DNA from: Gammaproteobacteria bacterium
GTDB lineage: Bacteria; Pseudomonadota; Gammaproteobacteria; RBG-16-57-12
DNA: 58,231 nucleotides
NCBI GenBank assembly: GCA_021647245.1
Contig: JAKIVC010000017.1
Coordinates: 1 to 58,231, forward strand
Reading direction: 5' to 3'
Shown here: positions 28,655 to 37,150 of the stretch, piece by piece
Position numbering within the stretch: the first letter of the stretch is position 1
Layout: each line of letters starts with the position of its first letter
Notes under the pieces: model-generated
Seen by the model: only the letters and a program-made list of their open reading frames with translations
Database searches by the model: none
What the model was told of the DNA's origin: nothing
Made by a program: the position numbers and the translations under genes

Positions 28655-29653
28655 ATGATTATAAGCAAAACACCTTTCAGGATCTCATTTTTTGGTGGCG
28701 GCACCGATTATCCCGACTGGTATCACCAGTATGGTGGGAGTGTTCTGGCAGCGGGGATTGATAAATATTGCTATATCAGTTGTCGCTATTTGCCGCCCTT
28801 TTTTGATCATAAATATCGAATTGTCTATTCGAATATCGAGAATGTAAAAGAGATCTCTGAAATTCAACACCCGGCGGTGCGTGCCGTGCTCGGCTATCAA
28901 CAGTGTTACAAGGGGCTGGAGATACACCATGATGGTGATCTACCTGCACGCTCCGGGCTGGGTTCCAGCTCCAGTTTTACCGTGGGGCTGCTGCATGCTG
29001 TTTCGGCGTTGAAAGGGCAACACATTTCGCAGGAAGAGCTGGCGCGTCAGGCGATCCATGTGGAGCAGCAGCTTATCGGTGAGCATGTGGGTTCGCAGGA
29101 CCAAATCACCGCTGCGCTGGGCGGTTTTAATCGTATTCGTTTTTTTCAGGATGGCCACTTTAGTGCAGAGCCGGTGATACTGAGTAGCCAGCGCCGGGAT
29201 GAGCTGCAAGATCACCTCATGCTCTTCTTTACCGGCTTGCAACGTAACGCTCCCGATATTGCCAAATCCAAAATTGATAATCTGCACAAACGCGTGGACG
29301 AGCTTAAGGCGATGGGTGCGATGGTGGATGAGGCGCTGGCTATCCTGACAAATGACCCGGGTGATATCGGTGAATTTGGCAAGCTGCTGGATCAGAGTTG
29401 GCAGCTCAAACGCCAGCTCTCCCACAAAGTGAGTAACCCGATGATCGATGAACTCTATCACACGGCAAAACAGGCCGGGGCGCTGGGGGGCAAATTGTTG
29501 GGTGCCGGTGGTGGTGGCTTCTTGTTGCTGTTTGTACGGCCTGAGTTACAAAGCAGGGTGCGTGAGGCGTTGCAGCAGCTGATTTATGTGCCGGTTCGCT
29601 TTGATAGTAGTGGCTCTAAAATCGTCCTCTATCAACCCAATGGGTTGGGTTAG
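28655..29653 (+). CDS. hddA: GHMP kinase, heptose-7-phosphate kinase (HddA)-like
   Basis: A 332-residue GHMP-superfamily kinase. The start TPFRISFFGGGTDYPDWY is typical of the sugar kinase branch (HddA, FKP). The ATP loop is PARSGLGSSSSFTVGLL and the C-terminal motif LGAGGGGFLL. HddA phosphorylates D-glycero-D-manno-heptose-7-phosphate at C1 on the way to GDP-heptose. The nucleotidyltransferase at 33899 is the fitting next enzyme. Isomerase GmhA and phosphatase GmhB are absent here and would be shared with LPS core synthesis. Fucokinase-like activity is an alternative. Confidence 0.8.
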   Translation: MIISKTPFRISFFGGGTDYPDWYHQYGGSVLAAGIDKYCYISCRYLPPFFDHKYRIVYSNIENVKEISEIQHPAVRAVLGYQQCYKGLEIHHDGDLPARSGLGSSSSFTVGLLHAVSALKGQHISQEELARQAIHVEQQLIGEHVGSQDQITAALGGFNRIRFFQDGHFSAEPVILSSQRRDELQDHLMLFFTGLQRNAPDIAKSKIDNLHKRVDELKAMGAMVDEALAILTNDPGDIGEFGKLLDQSWQLKRQLSHKVSNPMIDELYHTAKQAGALGGKLLGAGGGGFLLLFVRPELQSRVREALQQLIYVPVRFDSSGSKIVLYQPNGLG

Positions 29654-29655
29654 AA

Positions 29656-30606
29656 GTGTCTCTCGATGGCAAGCGGGTCTATATTCCGGGCCACACCGGC
29701 ATGGTGGGTTCTGCGCTGGTTGAGCAGTTGGCAAAAAACCGCAATGTGACACTGCTCACAGTGCCACGCGCAGCCCTTGATTTGCGTAATCAGCAGCATG
29801 TGGATGATTTTTTCGCCCGCGAAAAGCCGCAGGTGGTGATTATGGCGGCGGGTGTGGTGGGCGGCATTATCGAAAACAGGGATTACCCCGGAGACTTTAT
29901 CAGTGATAACTTAACCTTGCAGCTCAACCTGATGGTGGCCGCTCGCCGTCATGGTGTGGCGCATTTTATTTTTCTCGCCTCCTCCTGTATGTATCCACAG
30001 CAAACGCACCAGCCAATGGCGGAGTCTCAACTGCTGACGGGGCCTCTGGAGTCGACCAGCCAGGCGTATGCAGTGGCAAAGCTAGCGGGCTTGCAGATGT
30101 GTTTGGCATTTAACCGGCAAGATGGTTGCAACCGTTTTATCCCGCTGATTCCAAATACCATTTATGGCCCCAAGGATAACTTTGACCCCGCCTCAGGGCA
30201 TGTTTTACCGGCTTTAATCAGCCGTTTCATACAGGCGAAACAGGACAAAAAAGAGACCATTACCCTCTGGGGCAGTGGGCGGCCGGTGCGTGAATTTATT
30301 CATGTGGATGATGTGGTGGCGGCGATTGTGTTGATATTAAAACAGCCCCCGGAGATATTGCAGCCGCCCTATAATATTGGCTATGGCGAAGGGGTGAGCA
30401 TCGCCGCTCTGGCCACAAAAATTGCCGCAGTGGTTGGTTTTTCAGGCACTTTGGTGTGGGATAGCTCAAAGCCGGATGGCGCACCGGAAAAGGTGCTGGA
30501 TGGCACCCGCCTACAGCAGTTGGGTTGGCAGCGCCAAATCTCCCTGGAAGAGGGGATTGTGAAGAGTGTTGCGTGGTTTCGTGAACAGCAGTTAATCGCA
30601 GGCTAA
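29656..30606 (+). CDS. GDP-sugar epimerase/reductase of the Fcl/ColC type
   Basis: A 316-residue extended SDR related to GDP-L-fucose synthase (Fcl/WcaG) and GDP-colitose synthase (ColC). Visible are the NADP motif GHTGMVGSALV, FLASSCMYPQ with the catalytic Ser, YAVAKLAGLQMC with Tyr-Lys, and NTIYGPKDNFDP. These enzymes epimerise and reduce a 4-keto-6-deoxy GDP-sugar. The start is GTG at 29656, three bases after the hddA-like stop, with a weak ribosome site. With the ColD-like dehydrase downstream, a 3,6-dideoxy product is more likely than fucose (inference). Confidence 0.8.
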   Translation: MSLDGKRVYIPGHTGMVGSALVEQLAKNRNVTLLTVPRAALDLRNQQHVDDFFAREKPQVVIMAAGVVGGIIENRDYPGDFISDNLTLQLNLMVAARRHGVAHFIFLASSCMYPQQTHQPMAESQLLTGPLESTSQAYAVAKLAGLQMCLAFNRQDGCNRFIPLIPNTIYGPKDNFDPASGHVLPALISRFIQAKQDKKETITLWGSGRPVREFIHVDDVVAAIVLILKQPPEILQPPYNIGYGEGVSIAALATKIAAVVGFSGTLVWDSSKPDGAPEKVLDGTRLQQLGWQRQISLEEGIVKSVAWFREQQLIAG

Positions 30607-30639
30607 AGCCTGCCCCGATGTGTGATTAAAAGGAGATTA

Positions 30640-31671
30640 ATGGTGATTAATTTTCCCTACCAGGGGAGTGATTTTGACAGTTGTGATGAGTTTGTTGAGC
30701 GTCATGATGCTGACTTTTTGACTCGGCTTCTTTACAGCATGTTACGCATTCGACGCATCGAAGAGGCGATTGAGGGAAAATATCATGAAGATCAGATGAA
30801 GACACCGATTCACCTAGTGATTGGTCAGGAAGCGGCTTCGGTTGGCGCGTGCAGTGCATTGAGGGAGAGTGACATCCTCTATTGCGGGCACCGCACACAC
30901 GGCGCTTATCTGGCCAAGGGGGGCGACCTTAAAGGGATGTTGTCGGAGTTCTTTTGTCGGTTGAATGGTTGTGCCGGCTCCCGTGGTGGTTCTATGCATC
31001 TTCTGGATAAATCGGTAGGCATGGCCGGCTCATCGGCGATTGTGGCCGGTGCGGTGCCGATTGCTACCGGTGCGGCGTTGAGTGCGCAGCTGCGGGGAGA
31101 TGATTATGTCAGCTGTGTTTTTCTGGGTGATGCGGCCACCGAAGAGGGTGCCGTTTGGGAGAGTCTCAACTTTGCGGCACTGAAAAAATTGCCGATTATC
31201 TATTTTTGCGAAAATAACTTCTTCTCGGTCTGTACGCCACTTGAGGAGAGGCAGCCAGCCGGTGTGGCTATTTATAAAAAAGCCGCCGCATTTGGTCTGC
31301 ACAGTGTTCAAGTAGATGGCTCAAATGTGTTAAAGGTGAATGAGGCTGTTGCCGATGCGGTAGCCCGGGCACGACGCGGTGAAGGTCCCAGTTTTATTGA
31401 AGCCGAGGTTTACCGCTGGCGTGGACACGGCGGTGCTGGTGACGATAGCCATACCGGATACCGGGATCCGGCGGAAGTGGCTTATTGGCAGAAACATTGC
31501 CCGGTGGAGGGGTATGCTGATTTCCTGCAACAGCAAGGGGTGCTGAATGCACTGCAGCGAGCCGCCATGGAGCAGCAAATCAGCGACGAAATTAGCGAGG
31601 CATTTTTACATGCTGAGAAGAGCCCGAACCCCCGCAAAGAGGATCTCTACACCCATGCCTATTGTGATTGA
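30640..31671 (+). CDS. TPP-dependent 2-oxoacid dehydrogenase E1 alpha-like subunit
   Basis: A 343-residue protein of the PDH/acetoin dehydrogenase E1 alpha family. The N-terminal LLYSMLRIRRIEEAI and the THGAYLAKGG, GSRGGSMHL and SSAIVAGAVPIATGAAL segments are all typical. The Mg-TPP motif is GDAATEEGAVWESLN...ENN. AGGAG at 30631-30635 serves ATG 30640 or GTG 30643. The beta subunit follows 14 bases later. No lipoyl E2 or E3 gene is near, so this pair is an orphan inside a sugar operon and probably does not feed a dehydrogenase complex. Confidence 0.88.
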   Translation: MVINFPYQGSDFDSCDEFVERHDADFLTRLLYSMLRIRRIEEAIEGKYHEDQMKTPIHLVIGQEAASVGACSALRESDILYCGHRTHGAYLAKGGDLKGMLSEFFCRLNGCAGSRGGSMHLLDKSVGMAGSSAIVAGAVPIATGAALSAQLRGDDYVSCVFLGDAATEEGAVWESLNFAALKKLPIIYFCENNFFSVCTPLEERQPAGVAIYKKAAAFGLHSVQVDGSNVLKVNEAVADAVARARRGEGPSFIEAEVYRWRGHGGAGDDSHTGYRDPAEVAYWQKHCPVEGYADFLQQQGVLNALQRAAMEQQISDEISEAFLHAEKSPNPRKEDLYTHAYCD

Positions 31672-31685
31672 AATCGAGGTAAATT

Positions 31686-32723
31686 ATGCCCTGGGCTGAA
31701 GCATTTATTAAGTCACAACCGTCTCATACTACCGCGCCGGGCGCGGCGCGTGAGCTGAGTTATACCGAGGCGCTGAATGAAGCGCTCACCCTGGCCATGG
31801 CACTGGACCCTCATGTATTTCTATTGGGGCAGGGGGTGGATGACCCCTCCTCCATGTTTGGCGTCACTAAAGGGCTGGCCGAACAGTTTGGCTCTCCCAG
31901 AGTCTTTGATACTCCGCTTTCGGAAGAGGGGTTGACTGGCATTTGCACCGGAGCGGCTATGCACGGCTTACGGCCAGTCTACTGCCATAACCGCCCCGAT
32001 TTTCTGCTATTGGCGTTTAACCAGATTGTTAACCACGCCTCGAAAATACACTATATGGATAACGGCCTGAGCCGGGTGCCGATGGTGATCTGGTCTGCTA
32101 TCGGGCGCGGTTGGGGCTCCGGGGCGCAACACTCTCAAGCGATTCAGGGGCTGCTGATGAGTGTGCCGGGCTTGAAGATCGTGATGCCCAGTACGCCCTA
32201 TGATGCGAAAGGGTTGATGCTGGCCGCCATTGCCGATAATAACCCGGTATTAATCTTTGAACATCGCTGGCTGATGAAGCAGCAGGGAGCGGTACCCGAA
32301 GGGATCTATAAGGTGCCGATTGGCAAAGGGGTTTACCGTGAGCGTGGCACAGACCTCTCAATTATCGGCACATCCCATGCACTGGCACTGGCACAACAGG
32401 CGCTGGCATCACTTAAAGAGCAGGGGATTAGTGCCGATGCGGTGGATCTTCGTACCCTTAAACCGCTTGATCATGAGATTATTTTGGAGTCGGTTAAAAA
32501 AACCGGTCGCGCCTTGATAGTCGATACTGGCTGGGCCATGGGAGGCGCTTGTGCCGAGATCGGCTGCGTGATTGCCGAAAACTGCCCACAAATTTTGAAA
32601 GCGCCCATTAAGCGAATCGGTCTTCCAGACCTGCCGACCCCGGCGGGCCACACCCTGGAGCAACTCTACTATCCATCAGAAGAGACAATGGTTGCGGCCA
32701 TTCTCGAGCTAGTAGACAAATAA
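31686..32723 (+). CDS. TPP-dependent E1 beta-like subunit (transketolase C-terminal type)
   Basis: A 345-residue protein. The pyrimidine domain shows LSYTEALNEALTLAM, TPLSEEGLTGICTGAAMHG with the Glu that activates the thiamine aminopyrimidine, and FNQIVNHASKIHYM. The C-terminal transketolase domain (TDLSIIGTSHALALAQQAL, VDLRTLKPLD) is complete. Together with the alpha gene it forms a standard alpha2beta2 E1. E1 enzymes decarboxylate 2-oxoacids and can transfer the resulting acyl group to aldehydes or ketones. In this neighbourhood a two-carbon transfer to a keto-sugar is conceivable (inference). Confidence 0.88.
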   Translation: MPWAEAFIKSQPSHTTAPGAARELSYTEALNEALTLAMALDPHVFLLGQGVDDPSSMFGVTKGLAEQFGSPRVFDTPLSEEGLTGICTGAAMHGLRPVYCHNRPDFLLLAFNQIVNHASKIHYMDNGLSRVPMVIWSAIGRGWGSGAQHSQAIQGLLMSVPGLKIVMPSTPYDAKGLMLAAIADNNPVLIFEHRWLMKQQGAVPEGIYKVPIGKGVYRERGTDLSIIGTSHALALAQQALASLKEQGISADAVDLRTLKPLDHEIILESVKKTGRALIVDTGWAMGGACAEIGCVIAENCPQILKAPIKRIGLPDLPTPAGHTLEQLYYPSEETMVAAILELVDK

Positions 32724-32733
32724 CGGTATTGGA

Positions 32734-33909
32734 ATGAGTGCGATGTTTTATGAGTTAGCGAGTAGTTCGTGGGGTGATGAAGAGTTGCAGGCGATCCAGC
32801 GGGTGATCGCCCGGGATCGCTTCACCATGGGTGATCAGGTGAAACGGTTTGAGCAGGATTTCGCCGCCAAAATGGGTACAAAACATGCTGTGATGGTCAG
32901 CTCCGGCTCCGCCGCTAATCTGGTGGGCGTTGCGGCGCTGTGTCATAAAAAAGAGCGCCCGTTACAGCGTGGAGATGAGGTGATCGTGCCAGCCATCTCT
33001 TGGGCGACCACCTACTATCCATTGCAGCAATATGGCCTTAAATTACGCTTTGTGGACGTAGAACGCGATACCCTTAATATGGATGTCAGCCAGCTAGAAG
33101 CGGCCTTGACACCTCAAACTCGTATGGTGGTCGGGGTGAGCATTCTGGGTAATCCGGCGGCACTGGATGTGATGAGAGCATTTTGTGACCAGCATAACCT
33201 CTACTTTTTTGAAGATAATTGCGAATCCATGGGGGCAACGCTGAATGGCCAAACTTGCGGCACGTTGGGTGATATTAATACCTATAGCACCTTCTTTTCT
33301 CACCATATTGCCACCATGGAAGGGGGGATGATTCTCACTGATGATCACGAGCTGTACCATCTGGCACTTTCGCTGCGTGCCCACGGCTGGGTGCGCGACC
33401 TTCCCCAAGATACGCCACTGTGTGACCGAAGTGATGATGAATTTGAGGAGGCGTATCGATTTATTCTGCCCGGGTTTAATGCCCGCCCGCTGGAGATGAG
33501 CGGCGCGATTGGTGTCGAACAGTTGAAGAAGCTGGATGGAATGCTACGGCTGCGGCGAAAAAATGCTGAGCAGTTTCAAATGCTGTTCGGTGATGATGAG
33601 CGCTTTATTTTACAGCGCGAAAATGGCGAGAGCTCCTGGTTCGCATTTACCCTGCAAATTCACCCCGAGAGCGGCTTAACCCGCGCTGGAATATTTAAAA
33701 AACTGCGTGCCGCTGATATCGGTTTTCGCATGATTACCGGCGGCAACTTCCTGCGCCATGATGTGATTAAATACTTTGACTACGATGTGGTGGGCGGCAG
33801 CACTCCCCATGCGGATCACGCCCATGATCACGGCTTCTTTGTTGGTAATCACCCCCACGATATTCAACCCCAGCTGGCGCGGCTCAGGCAGGTACTGAGT
33901 GAGTGCTGA
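32734..33909 (+). CDS. ColD-like PLP/PMP-dependent GDP-4-keto-6-deoxysugar 3-dehydrase
   Basis: A 391-residue member of the DegT aminotransferase fold. In the position of the Schiff-base lysine it has His190 (FFSHHIATMEGG, aligned six residues before EGG as in K-x5-EGG). His at this site is the hallmark of sugar 3-dehydrases such as ColD (about 388 residues, His188) and DdhC/RfbH. The extra iron-sulfur cysteines of DdhC are not evident, and the length fits ColD, which acts without a reductase partner. ColD removes the 3-OH of GDP-4-keto-6-deoxymannose on the way to colitose. Substrate here may be the heptose analogue. Confidence 0.85.
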   Translation: MSAMFYELASSSWGDEELQAIQRVIARDRFTMGDQVKRFEQDFAAKMGTKHAVMVSSGSAANLVGVAALCHKKERPLQRGDEVIVPAISWATTYYPLQQYGLKLRFVDVERDTLNMDVSQLEAALTPQTRMVVGVSILGNPAALDVMRAFCDQHNLYFFEDNCESMGATLNGQTCGTLGDINTYSTFFSHHIATMEGGMILTDDHELYHLALSLRAHGWVRDLPQDTPLCDRSDDEFEEAYRFILPGFNARPLEMSGAIGVEQLKKLDGMLRLRRKNAEQFQMLFGDDERFILQRENGESSWFAFTLQIHPESGLTRAGIFKKLRAADIGFRMITGGNFLRHDVIKYFDYDVVGGSTPHADHAHDHGFFVGNHPHDIQPQLARLRQVLSEC

Positions 33910-34624
33910 ACGGCACGTGCTCAGTGAGGCGATTATTTTGGCCGGTGGGCTGGGCAGTCGCTTAAGATCGGTCGTCTCAGATCGACCCAAACCGATGGCA
34001 CTGGTCGCGGGGCGGCCTTTTCTGGAGTATCAAATTGAATACCTTATGGGGCAGGGTATTCAACGGGTAGTGCTCTCGGTGGGGTATCAAAAAGAGCAGA
34101 TTATCCAGCACCTTGGCAACCGCTATGGTGATGTTGAAATTGACTATGGAATAGAAGAGTCCCCGATGGGCACCGGTGGTGGCCTGCTGCTGGCACTGCA
34201 ACAGTGTGAGCAGAATGAGACGGTGCTGGTGGTGAACGGTGATACCTGGTTTCCGCTCGATCTTGCACCGATGATGCGCCTGCACCAAACGAAGCAGGCC
34301 GATGTCACCCTTGCACTTCGCCAAGGAGAGGGGGCAGGGCGTTACGGTGGCATAGATCTTGATGGGTCTCAGCGCATCGTCAACTTTTCATCACGGGGTG
34401 AATCGGGTGACTACATCAATGGCGGAGCCTATCTGATTGCAGCTGGCTGCCAGAGAGCGTGGCGGGTGCGGGGTGAACAAAAATGTTCACTGGAGATGGA
34501 TCTTCTTGAGCGAGGGGTCGGCGAGGGTTTGCGCTGCTTTGGCTTTCCCAGTGAGGCCACATTTATTGATATTGGAGTGCCCGCCGATTATGCGCGGGCC
34601 GCCAACGTGATTAACCCGAAATAG
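33899..34624 (+). CDS. hddC: sugar-1-phosphate nucleotidyltransferase, HddC-like
   Basis: A 241-residue nucleotidyltransferase. The nucleotide loop is AIILAGGLGSRLRSV...RPKPM, followed by GRPFLEYQIEYL, ESPMGTGGGLLLAL and the metal-binding VVNGDTWF. Length and the FIDIGVPADY end fit HddC (D-glycero-D-manno-heptose-1-phosphate guanylyltransferase) and related small transferases. Start GTG at 33899 overlaps the preceding gene by 11 bases. It is probably the partner of the GHMP kinase; GDP versus another nucleotide cannot be read from sequence. Confidence 0.8.
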   Translation: MSAERHVLSEAIILAGGLGSRLRSVVSDRPKPMALVAGRPFLEYQIEYLMGQGIQRVVLSVGYQKEQIIQHLGNRYGDVEIDYGIEESPMGTGGGLLLALQQCEQNETVLVVNGDTWFPLDLAPMMRLHQTKQADVTLALRQGEGAGRYGGIDLDGSQRIVNFSSRGESGDYINGGAYLIAAGCQRAWRVRGEQKCSLEMDLLERGVGEGLRCFGFPSEATFIDIGVPADYARAANVINPK

Positions 34625-34636
34625 AGGTGAGAGGCG

Positions 34637-35575
34637 ATGGGGTTTAATATATTAGTGACTGGCGGTGCCGGTTATCTGGGGTCAATTCTGCTGCCGGAGC
34701 TGTTAGCGCAGGGGCATAAAGTCACCGTATTGGATAACTTTATGTTTCGCCAGAATAGCCTGGCACAGCTCTGCATCAATCCCGGTTTCACCGTGGTTAA
34801 GGGTGATGTGCGTAGCGCTGGCATCGTGAATCCACTGCTTGCGCAGGCGGATATCATCATCCCGTTGGCGGCACTGGTGGGTGCGCCGCTATGCAATAAA
34901 GATCCGGTGGGGGCAACCACAACCAACCGCGATGCTATTTTTGCGATGATGGCGCGCCTCTCACTCGAACAGCGAGTATTGATGCCCACCACCAATAGCG
35001 CCTACGGCAGTGGTGATGAGAACAACCACTGTGACGAAAACTCGCCTCTGAATCCCATCTCCCACTATGCACGGGAGAAGGTTGAGGTGGAGCAACGGCT
35101 GTTGGCACACGACAACGCCATCAGCTTTCGCCTCGCCACCGTTTTTGGCATGGCCCCCCGCATGCGTACCGATCTGCTAGTGAATGACTTTGTCTACCGC
35201 GCCGTATACGACCGAGCAGTGGTGCTGTTTGAGAGCCACTTCAAACGTAACTACATCCATGTGCGTGATGTGAGCCGGGTGTTTCTGCACGGTATCGATC
35301 ATTTTGATGCCATGAAGGGTGAGATCTTTAATGTGGGACTCTCCAATGCCAATATCTCCAAGTGGGAGCTGTGTGAGGCGATTAAAAAACAGATCCCCGA
35401 ATTTGTCTTTGTCGAGGCGGGTGAAGGAAAAGATCCGGATCAGCGCAACTACATCGTCTCCAATCAGAAGATTGAAAAAACAGATTTTGAGCCAACCTAC
35501 TCTTTGGGTGATGGTATTACCGAGCTGATGAAAGGGTATATCATGATTAGAAACAGTTGTTATGGGAATCTATAG
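34637..35575 (+). CDS. NAD-dependent epimerase/dehydratase (extended SDR)
   Basis: A 312-residue extended SDR. NAD motif GGAGYLGS, then the substrate-side stretch ALVGAPLCNKDP, catalytic TTNSAYGSG and YAREK (Tyr-Lys), and IHVRDVSRVF near the C-terminus. The N-terminus looks like UDP-glucose 4-epimerase relatives but it is not Gmd. Relatives are seen with heptose kinase and transferase genes; it could be the 4,6-dehydratase or C4/C2 epimerase of the nucleotide heptose. GAGGTGAGAGG is a strong ribosome site. It is the last gene of the tight series; a 166-base gap follows. Confidence 0.82.
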   Translation: MGFNILVTGGAGYLGSILLPELLAQGHKVTVLDNFMFRQNSLAQLCINPGFTVVKGDVRSAGIVNPLLAQADIIIPLAALVGAPLCNKDPVGATTTNRDAIFAMMARLSLEQRVLMPTTNSAYGSGDENNHCDENSPLNPISHYAREKVEVEQRLLAHDNAISFRLATVFGMAPRMRTDLLVNDFVYRAVYDRAVVLFESHFKRNYIHVRDVSRVFLHGIDHFDAMKGEIFNVGLSNANISKWELCEAIKKQIPEFVFVEAGEGKDPDQRNYIVSNQKIEKTDFEPTYSLGDGITELMKGYIMIRNSCYGNL

Positions 35576-35741
35576 TCACTCGCACCAAATAGACCTTTAA
35601 TAGTCGAGGCAGCTCTCGTAGAAGAGATCTCCATTGGAACCTTCTGAATAACGGGTTGAAAATCAATTGACCGGTTAAACTCGAATTTTTTATTTATGGC
35701 GGGGCAAAATGTGTGTGCCAACCGCTCCAGGTGGATAGATT

Positions 35742-37121
35742 ATGGTTGATAAAGGTGTTAGTGCATCGCCTGAGGCAAAGAGCATGGTTGTGGGTGCTCC
35801 ACGCACCGGTTTTGCACTTCTGTTGAGTATATTGGGTGAGTTGGGTAGACCCCCGTATCAGGTTGATGAGGGTGTACAGCGTTCAGTCAATATTTTATTG
35901 CCACTGCTGGGTGAGTATCTACAGCTCAAAATTATCTCTTTTCTAGAAAAGAGGTACGTGGCGGGTGACATCATCTATAACCAGACATTTCGTCAGTTGC
36001 TGGGTGGCCCTCGCTGGTTGGATGGTGAGCAAGCCTGTGTCAGAAAGTATATCGGCGTTAAAGGTGTTGGTGACTTCACACTGTTAATCTATCTGCCCAA
36101 GAAAACGCTCCATTATCACGATAGAATTCACTCTCACTATAGCCCTTCTCGCTGGGTGAATGACCCCGAGTTTTCGGATTGCATACCTTTCGCCTCAATG
36201 CGCAACCCACTGGGTGCACTCTATTCGGCTGCATTCTCAATTAATGCCATCACTGGGGAGTACATCGATCGATTCATCGGTGATGAGGGTGACTTAAGGG
36301 ATAAATTTGCTCGGTTTCGTCTCACTGATATGGCGATGGTAGATGGCTTGATGTCACATGCTTGCTCATATTTGGAGGAGTTCTGTCTTGTTCGGGATGC
36401 TTTCAATCTGTTCCGTTGGGAAGATATCATTCAAAATCCGGCATTAAATATTGTTGATATTGCCCGCTGTCATGGGATCTTTCTCTCTGTTGATCAGGCT
36501 CAGAGGTTGTGGGATAAAATAGCCTATAAGAATCTGACTGGAAAACATCAGTATAATTTTAGGAAAAGTAAACGGAGGGGGGTGGTTGATGATTGGCGAT
36601 ATTTCCTCACAAATGAACACCTAGAACAGTTCAAGGGGCATGGTGTCGACCTGTATATGGCTGAATTTGGTTATGCGCCTATTGCCCTGTTTGATGAGCG
36701 GAACTACAGCCCATTTCAGCGTAAAATAAGTGAAGCGTTGGCAAAAGGTGAGGTGTTGACGGAGGGGTTAGAGGATCGGAATCTACAAATTTTTAACTGG
36801 AATAAATCCAATATCACAAAAACAGCTCATAATTTTGAGCGATTCCCCCGCAAGAATTTTAGTTGTATTGAACGTGCAAATTTTTCTGATAGCGATGTTT
36901 TGGAGGGGTTTTCAGAGCATATCGAAGAGGTGATGTTATTTGTAAATCACTTTATTGACGAGGTTTATGAGGCGGGTAAAGAGCAAGATGTTGATGGCTG
37001 GAGGGTACGGCTTATCAATGTTCGGAATGAATATAGAGAGCCCTTCAACGCGTTAAATAACAAGGTATTAGCTGATTTTTATTCACAACGGTTCGATCTT
37101 CTTTTTGATGCTATTTTTTAA
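35742..37121 (+). CDS. divergent sulfotransferase-like protein
   Basis: A 459-residue cytosolic protein. The N-terminal SMVVGAPRTGFALLLSILGEL resembles the PAPS 5'-phosphosulfate loop (GxPRSGTT type, with Thr-Gly-Phe variant). SMRNPLGALYSAAF resembles the 3'-phosphate site, and FRWEDIIQNP matches the sulfotransferase end pattern. The C-terminal 130 residues are unassigned. The gene is more AT-rich than the upstream sugar genes, so it may have been acquired separately. AGGTGG at 35728 supports the start. Confidence in fold is moderate and the acceptor is unknown. Confidence 0.62.
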   Translation: MVDKGVSASPEAKSMVVGAPRTGFALLLSILGELGRPPYQVDEGVQRSVNILLPLLGEYLQLKIISFLEKRYVAGDIIYNQTFRQLLGGPRWLDGEQACVRKYIGVKGVGDFTLLIYLPKKTLHYHDRIHSHYSPSRWVNDPEFSDCIPFASMRNPLGALYSAAFSINAITGEYIDRFIGDEGDLRDKFARFRLTDMAMVDGLMSHACSYLEEFCLVRDAFNLFRWEDIIQNPALNIVDIARCHGIFLSVDQAQRLWDKIAYKNLTGKHQYNFRKSKRRGVVDDWRYFLTNEHLEQFKGHGVDLYMAEFGYAPIALFDERNYSPFQRKISEALAKGEVLTEGLEDRNLQIFNWNKSNITKTAHNFERFPRKNFSCIERANFSDSDVLEGFSEHIEEVMLFVNHFIDEVYEAGKEQDVDGWRVRLINVRNEYREPFNALNNKVLADFYSQRFDLLFDAIF

Positions 37122-37150
37122 CCGATTCCATCGGGTGTAGGTGTTTTGCT

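Noticed and set aside
33899-34624. Glucose-1-phosphate thymidylyltransferase (RmlA) as identity
   Set aside because: Length and C-terminal pattern fit small HddC-type transferases, and no RmlB/C/D genes are present.
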